Of a DNA stretch of 64,000 nucleotides, positions 17,401 through 25,193 are shown piece by piece. The position numbers and the translations under genes are program-made. Within the stretch, counting starts at the first letter, position 1, and each line of letters starts with the position of its first letter. Under the pieces are notes generated by a model. The model had not been told where the DNA came from. It did not search any database and worked only from the letters and a program-made list of their open reading frames with translations. The DNA lies in contig CANLRI010000001.1 in assembly GCA_947493585.1 (NCBI GenBank), forward strand, positions 1,054,001-1,118,000, written 5' to 3'. Source of the stretch: an uncultured Planococcus sp. GTDB lineage: Bacteria > Bacillota > Bacilli > Bacillales_A > Planococcaceae.

Positions 17401-17726
17401 ATGCAGTCAAGCACACATCACCTGAAGAAGGGCGCATTACCTTGTCCGCAAGCATCCGGGCGAGCGCGAACATACTGGATGAAACGGAAGCAGATGGCGA
17501 GTTGATCATCCGTGTAGAAGACAATGGCTGCGGCATCAAAAAAGAAGCGCTGCCTCATATATTCGACCGGTTCTTCAAAATAGATGAATCGATCCATTAC
17601 AAAGGAAGCGGGCTCGGTCTTGCAATTGCCAAAGAAATCATCCAATCACATCACGGTGAAATCTGGGCGGAAAGCGAAGAAGGCGCAGGCAGCACATTTA
17701 TCATTGCCCTGCCTTTGAGATACTAA
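14466..17726 (+). CDS. Hybrid sensor kinase: DISM extracellular domain, 7TM, two kinase modules and an internal receiver
   Basis: 1086 residues. A signal anchor is followed by an extracellular carbohydrate-binding-like 7TMR-DISM domain (about 35-185) and seven membrane helices (about 190-395). A first kinase follows: HisKA with Thr-Ser-His-Ser-Leu-Arg-Thr-Pro near residue 437 and an HATPase ending Gly-Ile-Gly-Met-Gly-Leu near 615. A receiver domain spans about 683-800, with phosphoacceptor Asp near 733 and a Lys-Pro near 783. A coiled coil leads into a second complete kinase: Ile-Ser-His-Glu-Leu-Gly-Thr-Pro near 856 and Gly-Ser-Gly-Leu-Gly-Leu near 1055. Start ATG 14466 with AGAGGTG 8 nt upstream. 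The gene precedes its probable response regulator by 21 nt and sits just before EPS genes, suggesting control of surface polysaccharide. Confidence 0.88.
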   Translation: MSYFIRKTSLALCFFVICWLAFSGAVMNTSADSGSQLILNDGKDKIMAGSRLSILEDESGSLQVGDIQQPPYIWNFMSAGDNPLNIGLSSSTYWLMIDVKNQAQADKEWLLELGSSSVDQVSLYTADDEGGFTVEQAGQEIGSRIIHRTAVFSIAPPPDESTVYWMRVESSAPIQLPVTVWDREAFESQTRQQVAFVGVLGGLGLMFLFYYIHRFTMMRQRAYLYFVIYAITAFFLFSSAAGLSLDVIWPELDLWNGHSVFFMVGLSSLSVTLLTEGLLNTKRHLPETDRMIKSLLIFNAVVLTTLFISLEWARLLLVLALSATLAVSLLLAGYGMKRGLVHARYYSVSLIFFAVAAALNALYVSGILPVTIAAQGLIFFLGIFAVLFAALALRDKEKIREQERLQRERNSVERQRIEIERLRQVNERKDELLAITSHSLRTPLYGMVGIAESLQESAYSKMPHSVIQQLETISESGKKLARMINETLDFSGPKHHILSLHLEKVKLSAVSDSIIRLCTPLLKSSEVSLKHTIPADFPEAIADPERVRQVLYNLVGNAVEHTESGNITISAKIIKKQVAITVKDTGSGMEEQQLDSLFDPIGTSTTPHLGIGMGLKITKRLVEMQGGWLKAESAIGKGSSFTFTLPLTEEERDLESVSPTEIRELTASQLADSLIKEKNVKKGLRILVVEAEEINRLMLVHQLKGEGYKAEGVSCGEEALVHLENRPADLVILDDELPDMAGDELCRRIRVNATLTELPILMLSDKEGVREKTNAFSAGANDYLVKPCDVEEFLMRVETLATLRSMTQEITNLNFFLERNVKERTMALEITNMNLLTVNDEIQEVEKSRNEMLSAISHELGTPITLIHSYIQAVKESLIEENNPRYLDMIHKKLLLLERLTEDLVELSKYKSGNMTLRFGELKLDEWLERIAASMEADLAQSGRRFRFEGPSGKEQPADWRLLVDVDRVDQVFSNLLWNAVKHTSPEEGRITLSASIRASANILDETEADGELIIRVEDNGCGIKKEALPHIFDRFFKIDESIHYKGSGLGLAIAKEIIQSHHGEIWAESEEGAGSTFIIALPLRY

Positions 17727-17747
17727 TAAGCTATGGGAGGGATCTTC

Positions 17748-18440
17748 ATGAACAGTGCGACGGTTTTAATTGTCGAAGACGAAGACGGCATCCGCGAATT
17801 GATGCGTTTGTTCTTGGTGAAGAAAGGCTATAAAATCCTCGAGGCCGAAGACGGCTATGAGGCGATGGATGTGCTGTCGAAAGAGAATCCGGATTTGATC
17901 TTGCTGGATATCGAAATGCCGGGAATGAGCGGCCTGGAATTATGCGAGAAAATCCGTATACGTACCAAGACGCCGATTCTTTTCGTCAGCTACCGGAAAG
18001 AACTGGCTTATAAGATCCAAGGGCTGGAAGTAGGCGGCGATGATTATATTACCAAGCCCTTCGATTTTACAGAGCTGGAAGCGCGTGTCAAAGCAATCTT
18101 GCGCCGCAACGGATGGAAGAGCGGCGAAGAGGACAAGTTGTCGATCCTGAAATTCGGTGACCTCCATATTCATGTCGATTCGCGTGAATTGTACGTGAAG
18201 GGCAAACCTGTGAAGCTGTACCATAAAGAATTCCAATTATTATTATTGATGGCCCAAACCCCGAATCGCGTCTGGACAGCCGAGCAATTATACGATCAAG
18301 TATGGGGCTATTATTCAGAAGGAGATGTCCAGACTGTCAAGGTACACATCAGCAATCTGCGCAGGAAAGTGGAGAGCGACCCGGCGAGCCCACGCTATAT
18401 TCAGACGGTTCGCGGATTCGGTTATAAGTTTATGAATTGA
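17748..18440 (+). CDS. OmpR/PhoB-type response regulator
   Basis: 230 residues. The receiver domain (1-115) has the acidic pair at 10-13, phosphoacceptor Asp54 in Leu-Leu-Asp-Ile-Glu-Met-Pro, and Lys in Ile-Thr-Lys-Pro-Phe. A winged-helix DNA-binding domain (about 130-230) ends with Arg-Gly-Phe-Gly-Tyr-Lys-Phe. One residue is unusual: the conserved Thr/Ser strand reads Leu-Phe-Val-Ser-Tyr-Arg where most have Leu-Thr-Ala. ATG 17748 follows GGGAGGG by 6 nt; the in-frame ATG at 17733 lies on the ribosome site itself. It is cotranscribed with the hybrid kinase and ended by a strong terminator, so EPS genes downstream have their own promoter. Confidence 0.92.
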   Translation: MNSATVLIVEDEDGIRELMRLFLVKKGYKILEAEDGYEAMDVLSKENPDLILLDIEMPGMSGLELCEKIRIRTKTPILFVSYRKELAYKIQGLEVGGDDYITKPFDFTELEARVKAILRRNGWKSGEEDKLSILKFGDLHIHVDSRELYVKGKPVKLYHKEFQLLLLMAQTPNRVWTAEQLYDQVWGYYSEGDVQTVKVHISNLRRKVESDPASPRYIQTVRGFGYKFMN

Positions 18441-18446
18441 AAATAG

Positions 18447-18492
18447 AAAAGCTGATCGGTTTGCCTGGAAGGCAAACCGATCAGCTTTTTTT
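18447..18492 (+). terminator. Strong intrinsic terminator after the response regulator
   Basis: AAGCTGATCGGTTTGCC pairs with GGCAAACCGATCAGCTT, 17 bp without mismatch, followed by T residues. Confidence 0.92.
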
Positions 18493-18662
18493 ATTTGCTT
18501 AAATTCTATGAAACTTATTACGTGCAAGTATGACAAAAGCGCCAGAAAGAATTAATTTTTTAGATAAATAAAACTAGTGAGACTATTTAACTTTGTTTTA
18601 ACCTGCTCTCTTTAGTATGGGTCTTAACCGATAGGAAGACAGATCTCAAGGAGGAAAAGCAA

Positions 18663-19085
18663 ATGATTGAGAACAAAATCAAGATGACGAATGAACCGCC
18701 TGTCAGTTTCGAACAGCAGACCGTCTTCAAGCAAAGCCGGGAAGCTCCAAGCACACAGCCTTCCATCACGGGGCTGGGCCTTTCGGAAAATGTGGCAGGA
18801 TCGCTCGCGTATTTGCTCGGATTTTTCTCAGGGTTCATCCTGCTGATGGTCGAGCGGGAAAATCGTTTCGTCCGTTACCATGCTTTCCAGTCCGTATACG
18901 TCTCGATTCTTTTTTTCACATTGTTTACGGCGGCCAGCATGATGCCGATGACTGGGTGGGTGGCCGAAGTGCTATTGATGCCGATCGGATTGGTGTTATG
19001 GATCATCCTCATGTTGAATGCGCATAACGGAAAAGCGCTGCGCCTGTGGATCATCGGCCGCTTTGCAGAAAAACAGCTCCATTGA
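18663..19085 (+). CDS. DUF4870 / Tic20-like small membrane protein
   Basis: 140 residues. A polar N-terminal 40 residues is followed by three membrane helices (about 45-63, 76-96, 103-123). The Arg-Phe-Val-Arg-Tyr-His-Ala-Phe-Gln-Ser segment between the first two is the hallmark of DUF4870 proteins. Start ATG 18663 follows AAGGAGG by 7-8 nt. It is the first gene before the EPS operon, 42 nt ahead of the chain-length modulator, and is probably cotranscribed. No biochemical role is established for the family. Confidence 0.78.
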   Translation: MIENKIKMTNEPPVSFEQQTVFKQSREAPSTQPSITGLGLSENVAGSLAYLLGFFSGFILLMVERENRFVRYHAFQSVYVSILFFTLFTAASMMPMTGWVAEVLLMPIGLVLWIILMLNAHNGKALRLWIIGRFAEKQLH

Positions 19086-19127
19086 TCAAGCAAAATCACC
19101 CCGTACATGGGGATATGAGGTGAAGAC

Positions 19128-19916
19128 ATGGAAAGTACATTCAATATGAAAGAGTTTTTCAAGAACCTGAAGAAACGCTTGCCGCTCATTATCGCGATGA
19201 CGGTTGCATTTGTCGCCATCGCAGCAGCTGTCAGTTATTTATGGATGAAGCCGGTCTATCAGGCATCGACACAAATCCTGGTCAATAAAGCCCCGGCCAA
19301 TGCCCAGGAATTCAGCATGCAAGATATCGACACCAACCTGCAATTGATTAGCACCTATAACGTCATCATCAAAAGTCCGGCGATTTTGACGGAAGTCATT
19401 AATGAACTAGGGCTTAACGAAACGGTGCAATCGCTGAACGAACGAATCGAAGTCTCAAGCATCGAAGATTCGCAAGTCGTGACGCTTGAAGTCGAAGACG
19501 GGTCAATGCAGCAGGCAGTGCTGATCGCCAATACGACTGCCAAAGTGTTTGAACAGGAAATCCGCAATTTGATGCGTGTCGACAACGTCAGCATACTTGC
19601 TCCTGCCACGATGCCGGCGAGCCCTGAGCCCGTCAAGCCAGATCCGCTGTTCAATATGGCAGTTGGCGCGATTATCGGCTTTATGCTCGGGACCGGGCTT
19701 GCAATCGTCCTGGATCAATTGAACACGACGGTGCGCACGGAAGAAGATATCGATGAATTGCTTGGATTGCAAGTGCTCGGCGTGGTGAGCCCGGTCGGCG
19801 ACTTGGACAGAACGGATAAATCATCGAAACATACTGACAGAATGGAGTTGGATGAGAATGTTGAACCAGACAGCGTCAAAACGGCCGCTCGCCCGAAAGT
19901 TGGTAGCACGTATTAA
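19128..19916 (+). CDS. Wzz/CapA-type polysaccharide chain-length modulator (tyrosine kinase activator)
   Basis: 262 residues with two transmembrane helices (about 18-38 and 178-198) bracketing an extracellular domain, and the Pro-rich Ala-Ser-Pro-Glu-Pro-Val-Lys-Pro motif just before the second helix, typical of Wzz proteins. The cytoplasmic tail is short and acidic. In Gram-positives this protein (CapA, YwqC, EpsA) activates the separate tyrosine kinase encoded next. Start ATG 19128 has GAGGTG 6 nt upstream. Its 3' end overlaps the kinase gene by about 60 nt in another frame, a tight coupling of the pair. Confidence 0.9.
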   Translation: MESTFNMKEFFKNLKKRLPLIIAMTVAFVAIAAAVSYLWMKPVYQASTQILVNKAPANAQEFSMQDIDTNLQLISTYNVIIKSPAILTEVINELGLNETVQSLNERIEVSSIEDSQVVTLEVEDGSMQQAVLIANTTAKVFEQEIRNLMRVDNVSILAPATMPASPEPVKPDPLFNMAVGAIIGFMLGTGLAIVLDQLNTTVRTEEDIDELLGLQVLGVVSPVGDLDRTDKSSKHTDRMELDENVEPDSVKTAARPKVGSTY

Positions 19917-20550
19917 GCCGAATTCGGTGATCAGTGAACAATACCGCACGATCCGCACCACAATCAATTTTTCTTTGCCTGGCAACGAAATGAAGACTTT
20001 ATTATTTACTTCCGCTTCGAAAGAAGAAGGCAAATCGACAACTTCAGCCAATATGGCAGTCGTTTTTGCGGAATCCGGAAAAAAAGTGCTGCTTGTCGAC
20101 GCCGATATGCGAAAACCGACATTGCACCATACCTTCAATTTGAACAATCATATCGGCTTGTCGAACTTATTGGTCGGTAAAGGAGAACTCGAGCAAAGTG
20201 TCCGCGACAGCGGCATTCACGGTTTGGAACTGTTGACCTCGGGACAAGTGCCACACAACCCGGCAGAATTGCTGGATTCGTCGATGCTGGATCAATTGGT
20301 CGCTGAGATGAAGGAGCGTTACGATCTGATCATCTTTGACTCACCGCCGATCTTGTCGGTAACGGACTCCAAGATCCTGGCGAATAAATGCGACGGCACA
20401 GTGCTTGTCGTCAATACCGGAAAAACCGAAAAGCAAAGCGCAATCAAGGCGCGGGACAGTTTAGCGACTTCTAGAGCTTATATTGTCGGAGTCGTGATGA
20501 ATAATTACAAACTCAGCAAGGACCATTATTACAGCCATGAATACAATTAA
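19852..20550 (+). CDS. BY-type tyrosine kinase (CapB/YwqD/EpsB-like)
   Basis: 232 residues. Walker A (Ser-Lys-Glu-Glu-Gly-Lys-Ser-Thr, about 56-63), Walker A' (Leu-Leu-Val-Asp-Ala-Asp-Met-Arg-Lys-Pro, about 81-90) and Walker B (Ile-Ile-Phe-Asp-Ser-Pro-Pro, about 161-167) are all present. The C-terminus carries a tyrosine cluster (Tyr226, Tyr227, Tyr231), the autophosphorylation tail. The N-terminal Glu-Gln-Tyr-Arg-Thr-Ile-Arg-Thr helix is the oligomerisation motif. ATG 19852 or ATG 19858 may be used; GGAG lies 5 or 11 nt upstream. It works with the modulator encoded upstream to control polymer length and export, and phosphorylates sugar-nucleotide enzymes in related systems. Confidence 0.92.
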   Translation: MRMLNQTASKRPLARKLVARIKPNSVISEQYRTIRTTINFSLPGNEMKTLLFTSASKEEGKSTTSANMAVVFAESGKKVLLVDADMRKPTLHHTFNLNNHIGLSNLLVGKGELEQSVRDSGIHGLELLTSGQVPHNPAELLDSSMLDQLVAEMKERYDLIIFDSPPILSVTDSKILANKCDGTVLVVNTGKTEKQSAIKARDSLATSRAYIVGVVMNNYKLSKDHYYSHEYN

Positions 20551-20586
20551 TAAGCGGTACCTGCGCGAGGTGAAGGGGCTAATGAC

Positions 20587-22446
20587 ATGACGATTACTAG
20601 ACGCTATACATCATTGTTCTTAATCGACTCGCTGATCATCCTCTCAGCCACATATCTCTGTTATTTGTTTTTGCTGCCGTTCGACAATATTATGTCGAAC
20701 CGGCTGCTATTGCTCATGACCATTACTTTATTCATCGCCCATCATTCCTTTGCCTGGCATTACGGGCTTTATCGAAAAGTATGGGCTTACGCTTCGGTCC
20801 ATGAACTGAAATCGATCGTTAAAGCGGTCACTTTGACGATGTTTGTCGCAACCGTTATGCAATACATTCAGACAGGCGGCGTGTTTGTCCGTATCCTGGC
20901 GCTGACATGGATGTTCCTTATTCTGTTTCTCGGCGCATCGCGCTTTTCATTCCGACTGTATCATGAGCGCGAACCGCGAAAAAGCGAAGGCCAGTTCAGC
21001 CGTACGATTGTTGTGGGGGCGGGGGAAGCCGGCCGCATGATCGTTCGCCAGATGAAACAGAATCCGCAATGGGGAAGAAAACCGATTCTCTTTGTCGATG
21101 ATGACCGCACAAAATGGGGTCTGGAAATTTTTGGGTTAGGAGTAGCAGGTCCGATTTCGGAGATTCCGCGATTGGCTGCCCACAACGAAATCGACCAAAT
21201 TGTCATTGCCATTCCATCGTTGTCGAAAAGGGATATGGCGGAAGTAACAAAACTGTGCATCGAAACCGGCCTCAAAGTGCAGACCATCCCGCGAATTGAA
21301 GATTTGATGGTCGGAAAAGTCAAAGTCAGCGATATCCGGGATGTAAAAATCGAGGATCTTCTCGGCCGCGAAGAAGTCCGCTTGGATATGGAAGCTTTAA
21401 CGGAAAAAATTGAAGGCAAAAGCATTATGGTTACCGGCGCCGGTGGATCGATCGGTTCGGAAATCTGCCGACAGATCGGTGTATTCAAACCTGCACGATT
21501 GCTCTTGCTGGGCCATGGTGAAAATTCGATTTACACGATTGACCGTGAGTTGCGGGCGAAAGTGCCGAAAGAAATCGACATCGTCCCAATCATCGCCGAT
21601 ATCCAGGACCGCGAAAGAATCTTCGAAATGGTTGGCAAATTCAAACCGGACATTATTTACCATGCTGCTGCCCACAAGCATGTGCCATTAATGGAAGCGA
21701 ATCCACTTGAAGCGGTGAAAAACAATATTTTCGGAACGAAAAATGTGGCAGAAGCGGCAGACCGTCACGGAGTCGGAAACTTCGTCATGATCTCCACTGA
21801 CAAAGCGGTCAACCCGCCGAATATTATGGGGGCCTCTAAGCGCTTTGCGGAAATGATCGTCCAAAACTTGGCGGTTTCTTCCGAGACGACATTCGCTGCC
21901 GTACGTTTTGGCAACGTTCTCGGATCAAGAGGCAGTGTCGTTCCGCTATTCCGTGAACAAATCGCAAAAGGTGGCCCAGTCACCATAACCGACCCGAAAA
22001 TGACCCGTTATTTCATGACCATTCCGGAAGCTTCCCGATTGGTAATCCAGGCCGGCATGCTGGCATCAGGCGGGGAAGTGTTCGTATTGGATATGGGGGA
22101 ACCGGTGAAAATTGTCGATTTGGCACGTAATATGATCCGCTTGTCCGGATTTGAAGAAGATGAAATCCAAATCAAGTACACGGGCATGCGGCCTGGTGAA
22201 AAGCTCTATGAAGAACTATTAGATCCAAGTGAAATCCAATCGGAAAAAGTATTTGCGAAAATCCATATCGGAAAAGCCACTCCGATCAGCCAAGTAGAAA
22301 TCAGCCGTATTTTGAAAAAGCTTCCTGACATGGAAGAACAGGAAATCCGAGATACCTTATTGAAGCTCGCGAACCGTCCGAAAGAACAACAAGTGAAGGA
22401 ACCCGCATGGCAAGAAAAATGGAAAATCGAAGGAGGATTAGCCTGA
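20587..22446 (+). CDS. Membrane-bound UDP-sugar 4,6-dehydratase (EpsC/CapD/PglF-like)
   Basis: 619 residues. Four membrane helices (about 10-125) lead to a first Rossmann fold (Val-Gly-Ala-Gly-Glu-Ala-Gly near 141) and a second SDR domain (Thr-Gly-Ala-Gly-Gly-Ser-Ile-Gly near 282). The catalytic region reads Ser-Thr-Asp-Lys-Ala-Val-Asn-Pro-Pro-Asn-Ile-Met-Gly-Ala-Ser-Lys near 402-417, with Met in place of the usual Tyr, as in PglF/EpsC dehydratases. The expected product is UDP-2-acetamido-2,6-dideoxy-4-hexulose, the substrate of the aminotransferase two genes on. ATG 20587 is preceded by AAGGGG. Same operon as the kinase (36 nt gap). Confidence 0.92.
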   Translation: MTITRRYTSLFLIDSLIILSATYLCYLFLLPFDNIMSNRLLLLMTITLFIAHHSFAWHYGLYRKVWAYASVHELKSIVKAVTLTMFVATVMQYIQTGGVFVRILALTWMFLILFLGASRFSFRLYHEREPRKSEGQFSRTIVVGAGEAGRMIVRQMKQNPQWGRKPILFVDDDRTKWGLEIFGLGVAGPISEIPRLAAHNEIDQIVIAIPSLSKRDMAEVTKLCIETGLKVQTIPRIEDLMVGKVKVSDIRDVKIEDLLGREEVRLDMEALTEKIEGKSIMVTGAGGSIGSEICRQIGVFKPARLLLLGHGENSIYTIDRELRAKVPKEIDIVPIIADIQDRERIFEMVGKFKPDIIYHAAAHKHVPLMEANPLEAVKNNIFGTKNVAEAADRHGVGNFVMISTDKAVNPPNIMGASKRFAEMIVQNLAVSSETTFAAVRFGNVLGSRGSVVPLFREQIAKGGPVTITDPKMTRYFMTIPEASRLVIQAGMLASGGEVFVLDMGEPVKIVDLARNMIRLSGFEEDEIQIKYTGMRPGEKLYEELLDPSEIQSEKVFAKIHIGKATPISQVEISRILKKLPDMEEQEIRDTLLKLANRPKEQQVKEPAWQEKWKIEGGLA

Positions 22447-22483
22447 TTACAGTTTCTGCCTACAAGCGCAGGGGGGATGACAA

Positions 22484-23872
22484 GTGAAGCTGCTATCGAC
22501 GGAACTGTATGGAAGTTCTCCTATTTGCCTCCAAAATGTGCTGCTCAGCTTCCGGGAATACGCCAATTCACGAAAACGCTACGGCATGGGCTATTATCGC
22601 TTTCTCCACCAACTTTCCGGTATGGACGAGAATGACAGCCAATCAGAGGAACGTTACCAGGACCTCGAATTGCGCTCGCTGCTCCGCCATGCTGCTGAGC
22701 ATAGCAGTTTTTATCAAGAATTATATGGAAGCGATTTAACTGATATTCGATCAGCCGGTGATTTGCGGCAGCTTCCATTTGTTGAAGAGGAGGTCTTCAA
22801 CAAACGGATTGATGAAATTCGTGCACAAAATATCCAATGGAAAAAAAGAGAACCAGAAGGGTTACTGGCAAGCCAAATACCCCATTTATGGCTGACCAAT
22901 TTGGATCTGCAAAAGCAAACAGCAGCAATTGACCATTTTAAGAAGCAGCACGGTGCAATCAATCTGGAAATGAAACGTGCGACATTTTACCATGGAGATT
23001 TTGTGCCGCTTGGCCAAAAAGAAGGGGCGTTTTGGCGTGATATTTACTATCTTAACCAACGCCTTTATTCGGCCGATCATTGCACAGAGTCCCATCTCTC
23101 TGCCGTCGTTCGCAACCTGAATGGTTTTCGGCCTGATTTCATCGATGGTTTACCTGGAGCGATTTTAGCACTTGCCCGTTTCATCAACGATTATCGACTT
23201 CTTCTGGATTTCCAAGCAATCGCTGTTTTCGTTGAAACGGACAGTTTGTCTGTTGACGAGCGATTGGAAGTCGAGAGTGCGTTCGGCTGTACTGTCCGCC
23301 GGTGGAATATGAAAACCGAACGCTCGCCATTTCTTTCGGAATGCGCGGCCGGCAATCTGCATTTCAATATGCGGACAGGAGTCATGGAGTTTACCGAAAA
23401 AGGCGAAATGCTTTTGACCCGTTTTCATACAAAAGGGACGCCGCTGATCCGCCTGAAAATCAAAGACCAGTGGATGCCCGTACATTGCCCATGCCCATGC
23501 GGAAGCGTGCATCCGGTAGTGCGCAAGCCGCTGCAGCCCATCTCCGGTTTTTTGCAATCCAGGAGCAGGGGGCGGGTGACCAGTTTGTATTTGGCGACCG
23601 TTCAGGAAAAGTTTCAACATGCGGCGCCATCGATGCAATTCATCCAAAATTCAGTAGATGCAATTGAAATCTGGCTTAGTGGAACCGAAATTGTTCCTAA
23701 AGAACTTGAACAAAACATTGTTCAGGAAATGGCCGGCATATTTGGCGAAGACATGCGTTTTACAGTGAGGGGCCGGTCAAGCAGCCCGGCGGAAGAGATC
23801 GGTGCATCTGGCTTGATTATCAATAATTTGCAAGTGCCGAGGGCTTGTCAAAGCGAATACGGCATGGACTGA
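22484..23872 (+). CDS. CapK/PaaK-related protein lacking the AMP-binding P-loop
   Basis: 462 residues, related to CapK and coenzyme F390 synthetase/phenylacetate-CoA ligase proteins of capsule operons. Recognisable are Leu-Leu-Arg-His-Ala-Ala-Glu-His-Ser-Ser-Phe-Tyr near 68-79, the Phe-Trp-Arg block near 180, Phe-Arg-Pro-Asp-Phe-Ile-Asp-Gly-Leu-Pro near 211-220 and a Cys-Pro-Cys-Pro-Cys-Gly cluster near 335. The place where the family has its Thr-Ser-Gly-Ser-Thr-Gly P-loop reads Pro-His-Leu-Trp-Leu-Thr-Asn-Leu-Asp, so ATP-dependent adenylation is doubtful. GTG 22484 follows GGGGGA. Between dehydratase and aminotransferase genes, it probably acts on the same amino sugar or has become structural. 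The function is open. Confidence 0.7.
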   Translation: MKLLSTELYGSSPICLQNVLLSFREYANSRKRYGMGYYRFLHQLSGMDENDSQSEERYQDLELRSLLRHAAEHSSFYQELYGSDLTDIRSAGDLRQLPFVEEEVFNKRIDEIRAQNIQWKKREPEGLLASQIPHLWLTNLDLQKQTAAIDHFKKQHGAINLEMKRATFYHGDFVPLGQKEGAFWRDIYYLNQRLYSADHCTESHLSAVVRNLNGFRPDFIDGLPGAILALARFINDYRLLLDFQAIAVFVETDSLSVDERLEVESAFGCTVRRWNMKTERSPFLSECAAGNLHFNMRTGVMEFTEKGEMLLTRFHTKGTPLIRLKIKDQWMPVHCPCPCGSVHPVVRKPLQPISGFLQSRSRGRVTSLYLATVQEKFQHAAPSMQFIQNSVDAIEIWLSGTEIVPKELEQNIVQEMAGIFGEDMRFTVRGRSSSPAEEIGASGLIINNLQVPRACQSEYGMD

Positions 23873-23904
23873 AAGTGCCGAAGAATAAGAGGAGGCTGTT
23901 GTAC

Positions 23905-25116
23905 ATGAATATTCGACAGGACGCAGGAGCATCGGTTGTGCCGTTTCCGGTTCCAGTTCCAGTTAAAGAAACAGGTAACAGGATTTTTCTTTCTGCCCCG
24001 CATATGACAGGGAATGAACAAAAGTATATTAGCGAGGCATTCGATTCTAACTGGATTGCGCCAATGGGAGCGAATGTTAATCAATTCGAAGCGGAAATGG
24101 CTGCATATGCCACGACACAGGCAGCCGCTGCTTTGTCTTCAGGAACTGCCGCGATTCATCTGGCCCTGCAGTTGCTGGGGATCGGCAAAGGAGACCGTGT
24201 ATTCTGTTCCAGTTTAACGTTTGTGGCAAGTGCCAATCCAATCCTCTATGCTGGGGCCGAGCCTGTTTTTATCGATTCGGAAGAAGAAACGTGGAATATG
24301 TCTCCGTGGGCGCTGCAAAAAGCATTCGCAGCCGCAGAACAAGAGGGAAAACTTCCAAAAGCGGTGGTCATTGTACATATTTATGGACAAAGCGCCCGTA
24401 TGGATGAACTCATTGCCCTTTGCGATCATTACGGGGTGCCGGTCATTGAAGATGCAGCGGAATCGCTCGGGTCTACTTATAAAGGGAAAAAAACCGGCAG
24501 TCTTGGGACATACGGTATTTATTCATTCAATGGCAATAAAATCATCACGACCTCTGGAGGAGGCATGCTGGTGTCGAATGACCGTAAAGGTGTGGCACAG
24601 GCAAGATTTCTCGCCTCCCAGGCGAAAGACGATGCCCCGTTTTATGAACACAGCCGCGTCGGCTATAATTACCGGATGAGCAATGTATTAGCTGGCATCG
24701 GGCGTGCACAGCTTGAAGCGATCGAACTGCGCGTTTCGGCCCGCCGAGCTGTCTTCAATCGCTATTTTTCCTCACTCGGCACGCACGAAGCGATAAAATT
24801 CCAGCCTGAGCTTGAAGGTACACGCTCAAATCGGTGGCTGACGGTCATGCTGCTTGACCCGGCGAGAACCGATCAGTCGCCTGATGCCATCCGTGAATGG
24901 TTGGAATCACAAAATATCGAATCGCGGCGTGTCTGGAAGCCACTTCATCTGCAACCCTTGTTTGCAGGCTGCAAATTCTATTCGCATAACCCGCATGGCA
25001 AGACGGCTGTTAGCGAAAAACTATTTGCAGAAGGGCTATGCCTGCCTTCGGGCTCAGACTTGCAACCGGAGCAGCAACAGCGCATCATCGGACTGCTTGA
25101 AGAAATCTTAGCCTAA
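23905..25116 (+). CDS. DegT/DnrJ/EryC1 family PLP aminotransferase (EpsN/PglE-like)
   Basis: 403 residues. Typical strings are Ser-Gly-Thr-Ala-Ala-Ile-His-Leu-Ala near 79, Glu-Asp-Ala-Ala-Glu-Ser-Leu-Gly near 182, and the PLP lysine in Phe-Asn-Gly-Asn-Lys-Ile-Ile-Thr-Thr near residue 211. It should add an amino group at C4 of the keto sugar from the dehydratase, making a UDP-4-amino-4,6-dideoxy sugar (bacillosamine type). ATG 23905 with GAGGAGG about 10 nt upstream is preferred over the longer frame from 23845, which would overlap the CapK-like gene. It is the last polysaccharide gene; no acetyltransferase, initiating glycosyltransferase, flippase or polymerase follows. Confidence 0.92.
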   Translation: MNIRQDAGASVVPFPVPVPVKETGNRIFLSAPHMTGNEQKYISEAFDSNWIAPMGANVNQFEAEMAAYATTQAAAALSSGTAAIHLALQLLGIGKGDRVFCSSLTFVASANPILYAGAEPVFIDSEEETWNMSPWALQKAFAAAEQEGKLPKAVVIVHIYGQSARMDELIALCDHYGVPVIEDAAESLGSTYKGKKTGSLGTYGIYSFNGNKIITTSGGGMLVSNDRKGVAQARFLASQAKDDAPFYEHSRVGYNYRMSNVLAGIGRAQLEAIELRVSARRAVFNRYFSSLGTHEAIKFQPELEGTRSNRWLTVMLLDPARTDQSPDAIREWLESQNIESRRVWKPLHLQPLFAGCKFYSHNPHGKTAVSEKLFAEGLCLPSGSDLQPEQQQRIIGLLEEILA

Positions 25117-25193
25117 ACGCCCTTAGACGGAGCCGCATTTTGGTGGTACGATTAGTACGAAATCAAAAGACGGTTCGCAAGGAGCAGATGAAC

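Noticed and set aside
18580..18620. Sigma-B promoter before the DUF4870 gene
   Set aside because: GTTTTAA and GGGTCT are present, but the spacer is about 17 nt, too long for the sigma-B consensus of 12-14.
20961..21488. 175-codon open frame on the minus strand inside the 4,6-dehydratase gene
   Set aside because: Antisense shadow; the plus-strand gene has all catalytic motifs here.
23165..23647. 160-codon minus-strand frame inside the CapK-like gene
   Set aside because: Shadow frame; composition and lack of a start site do not support a gene.
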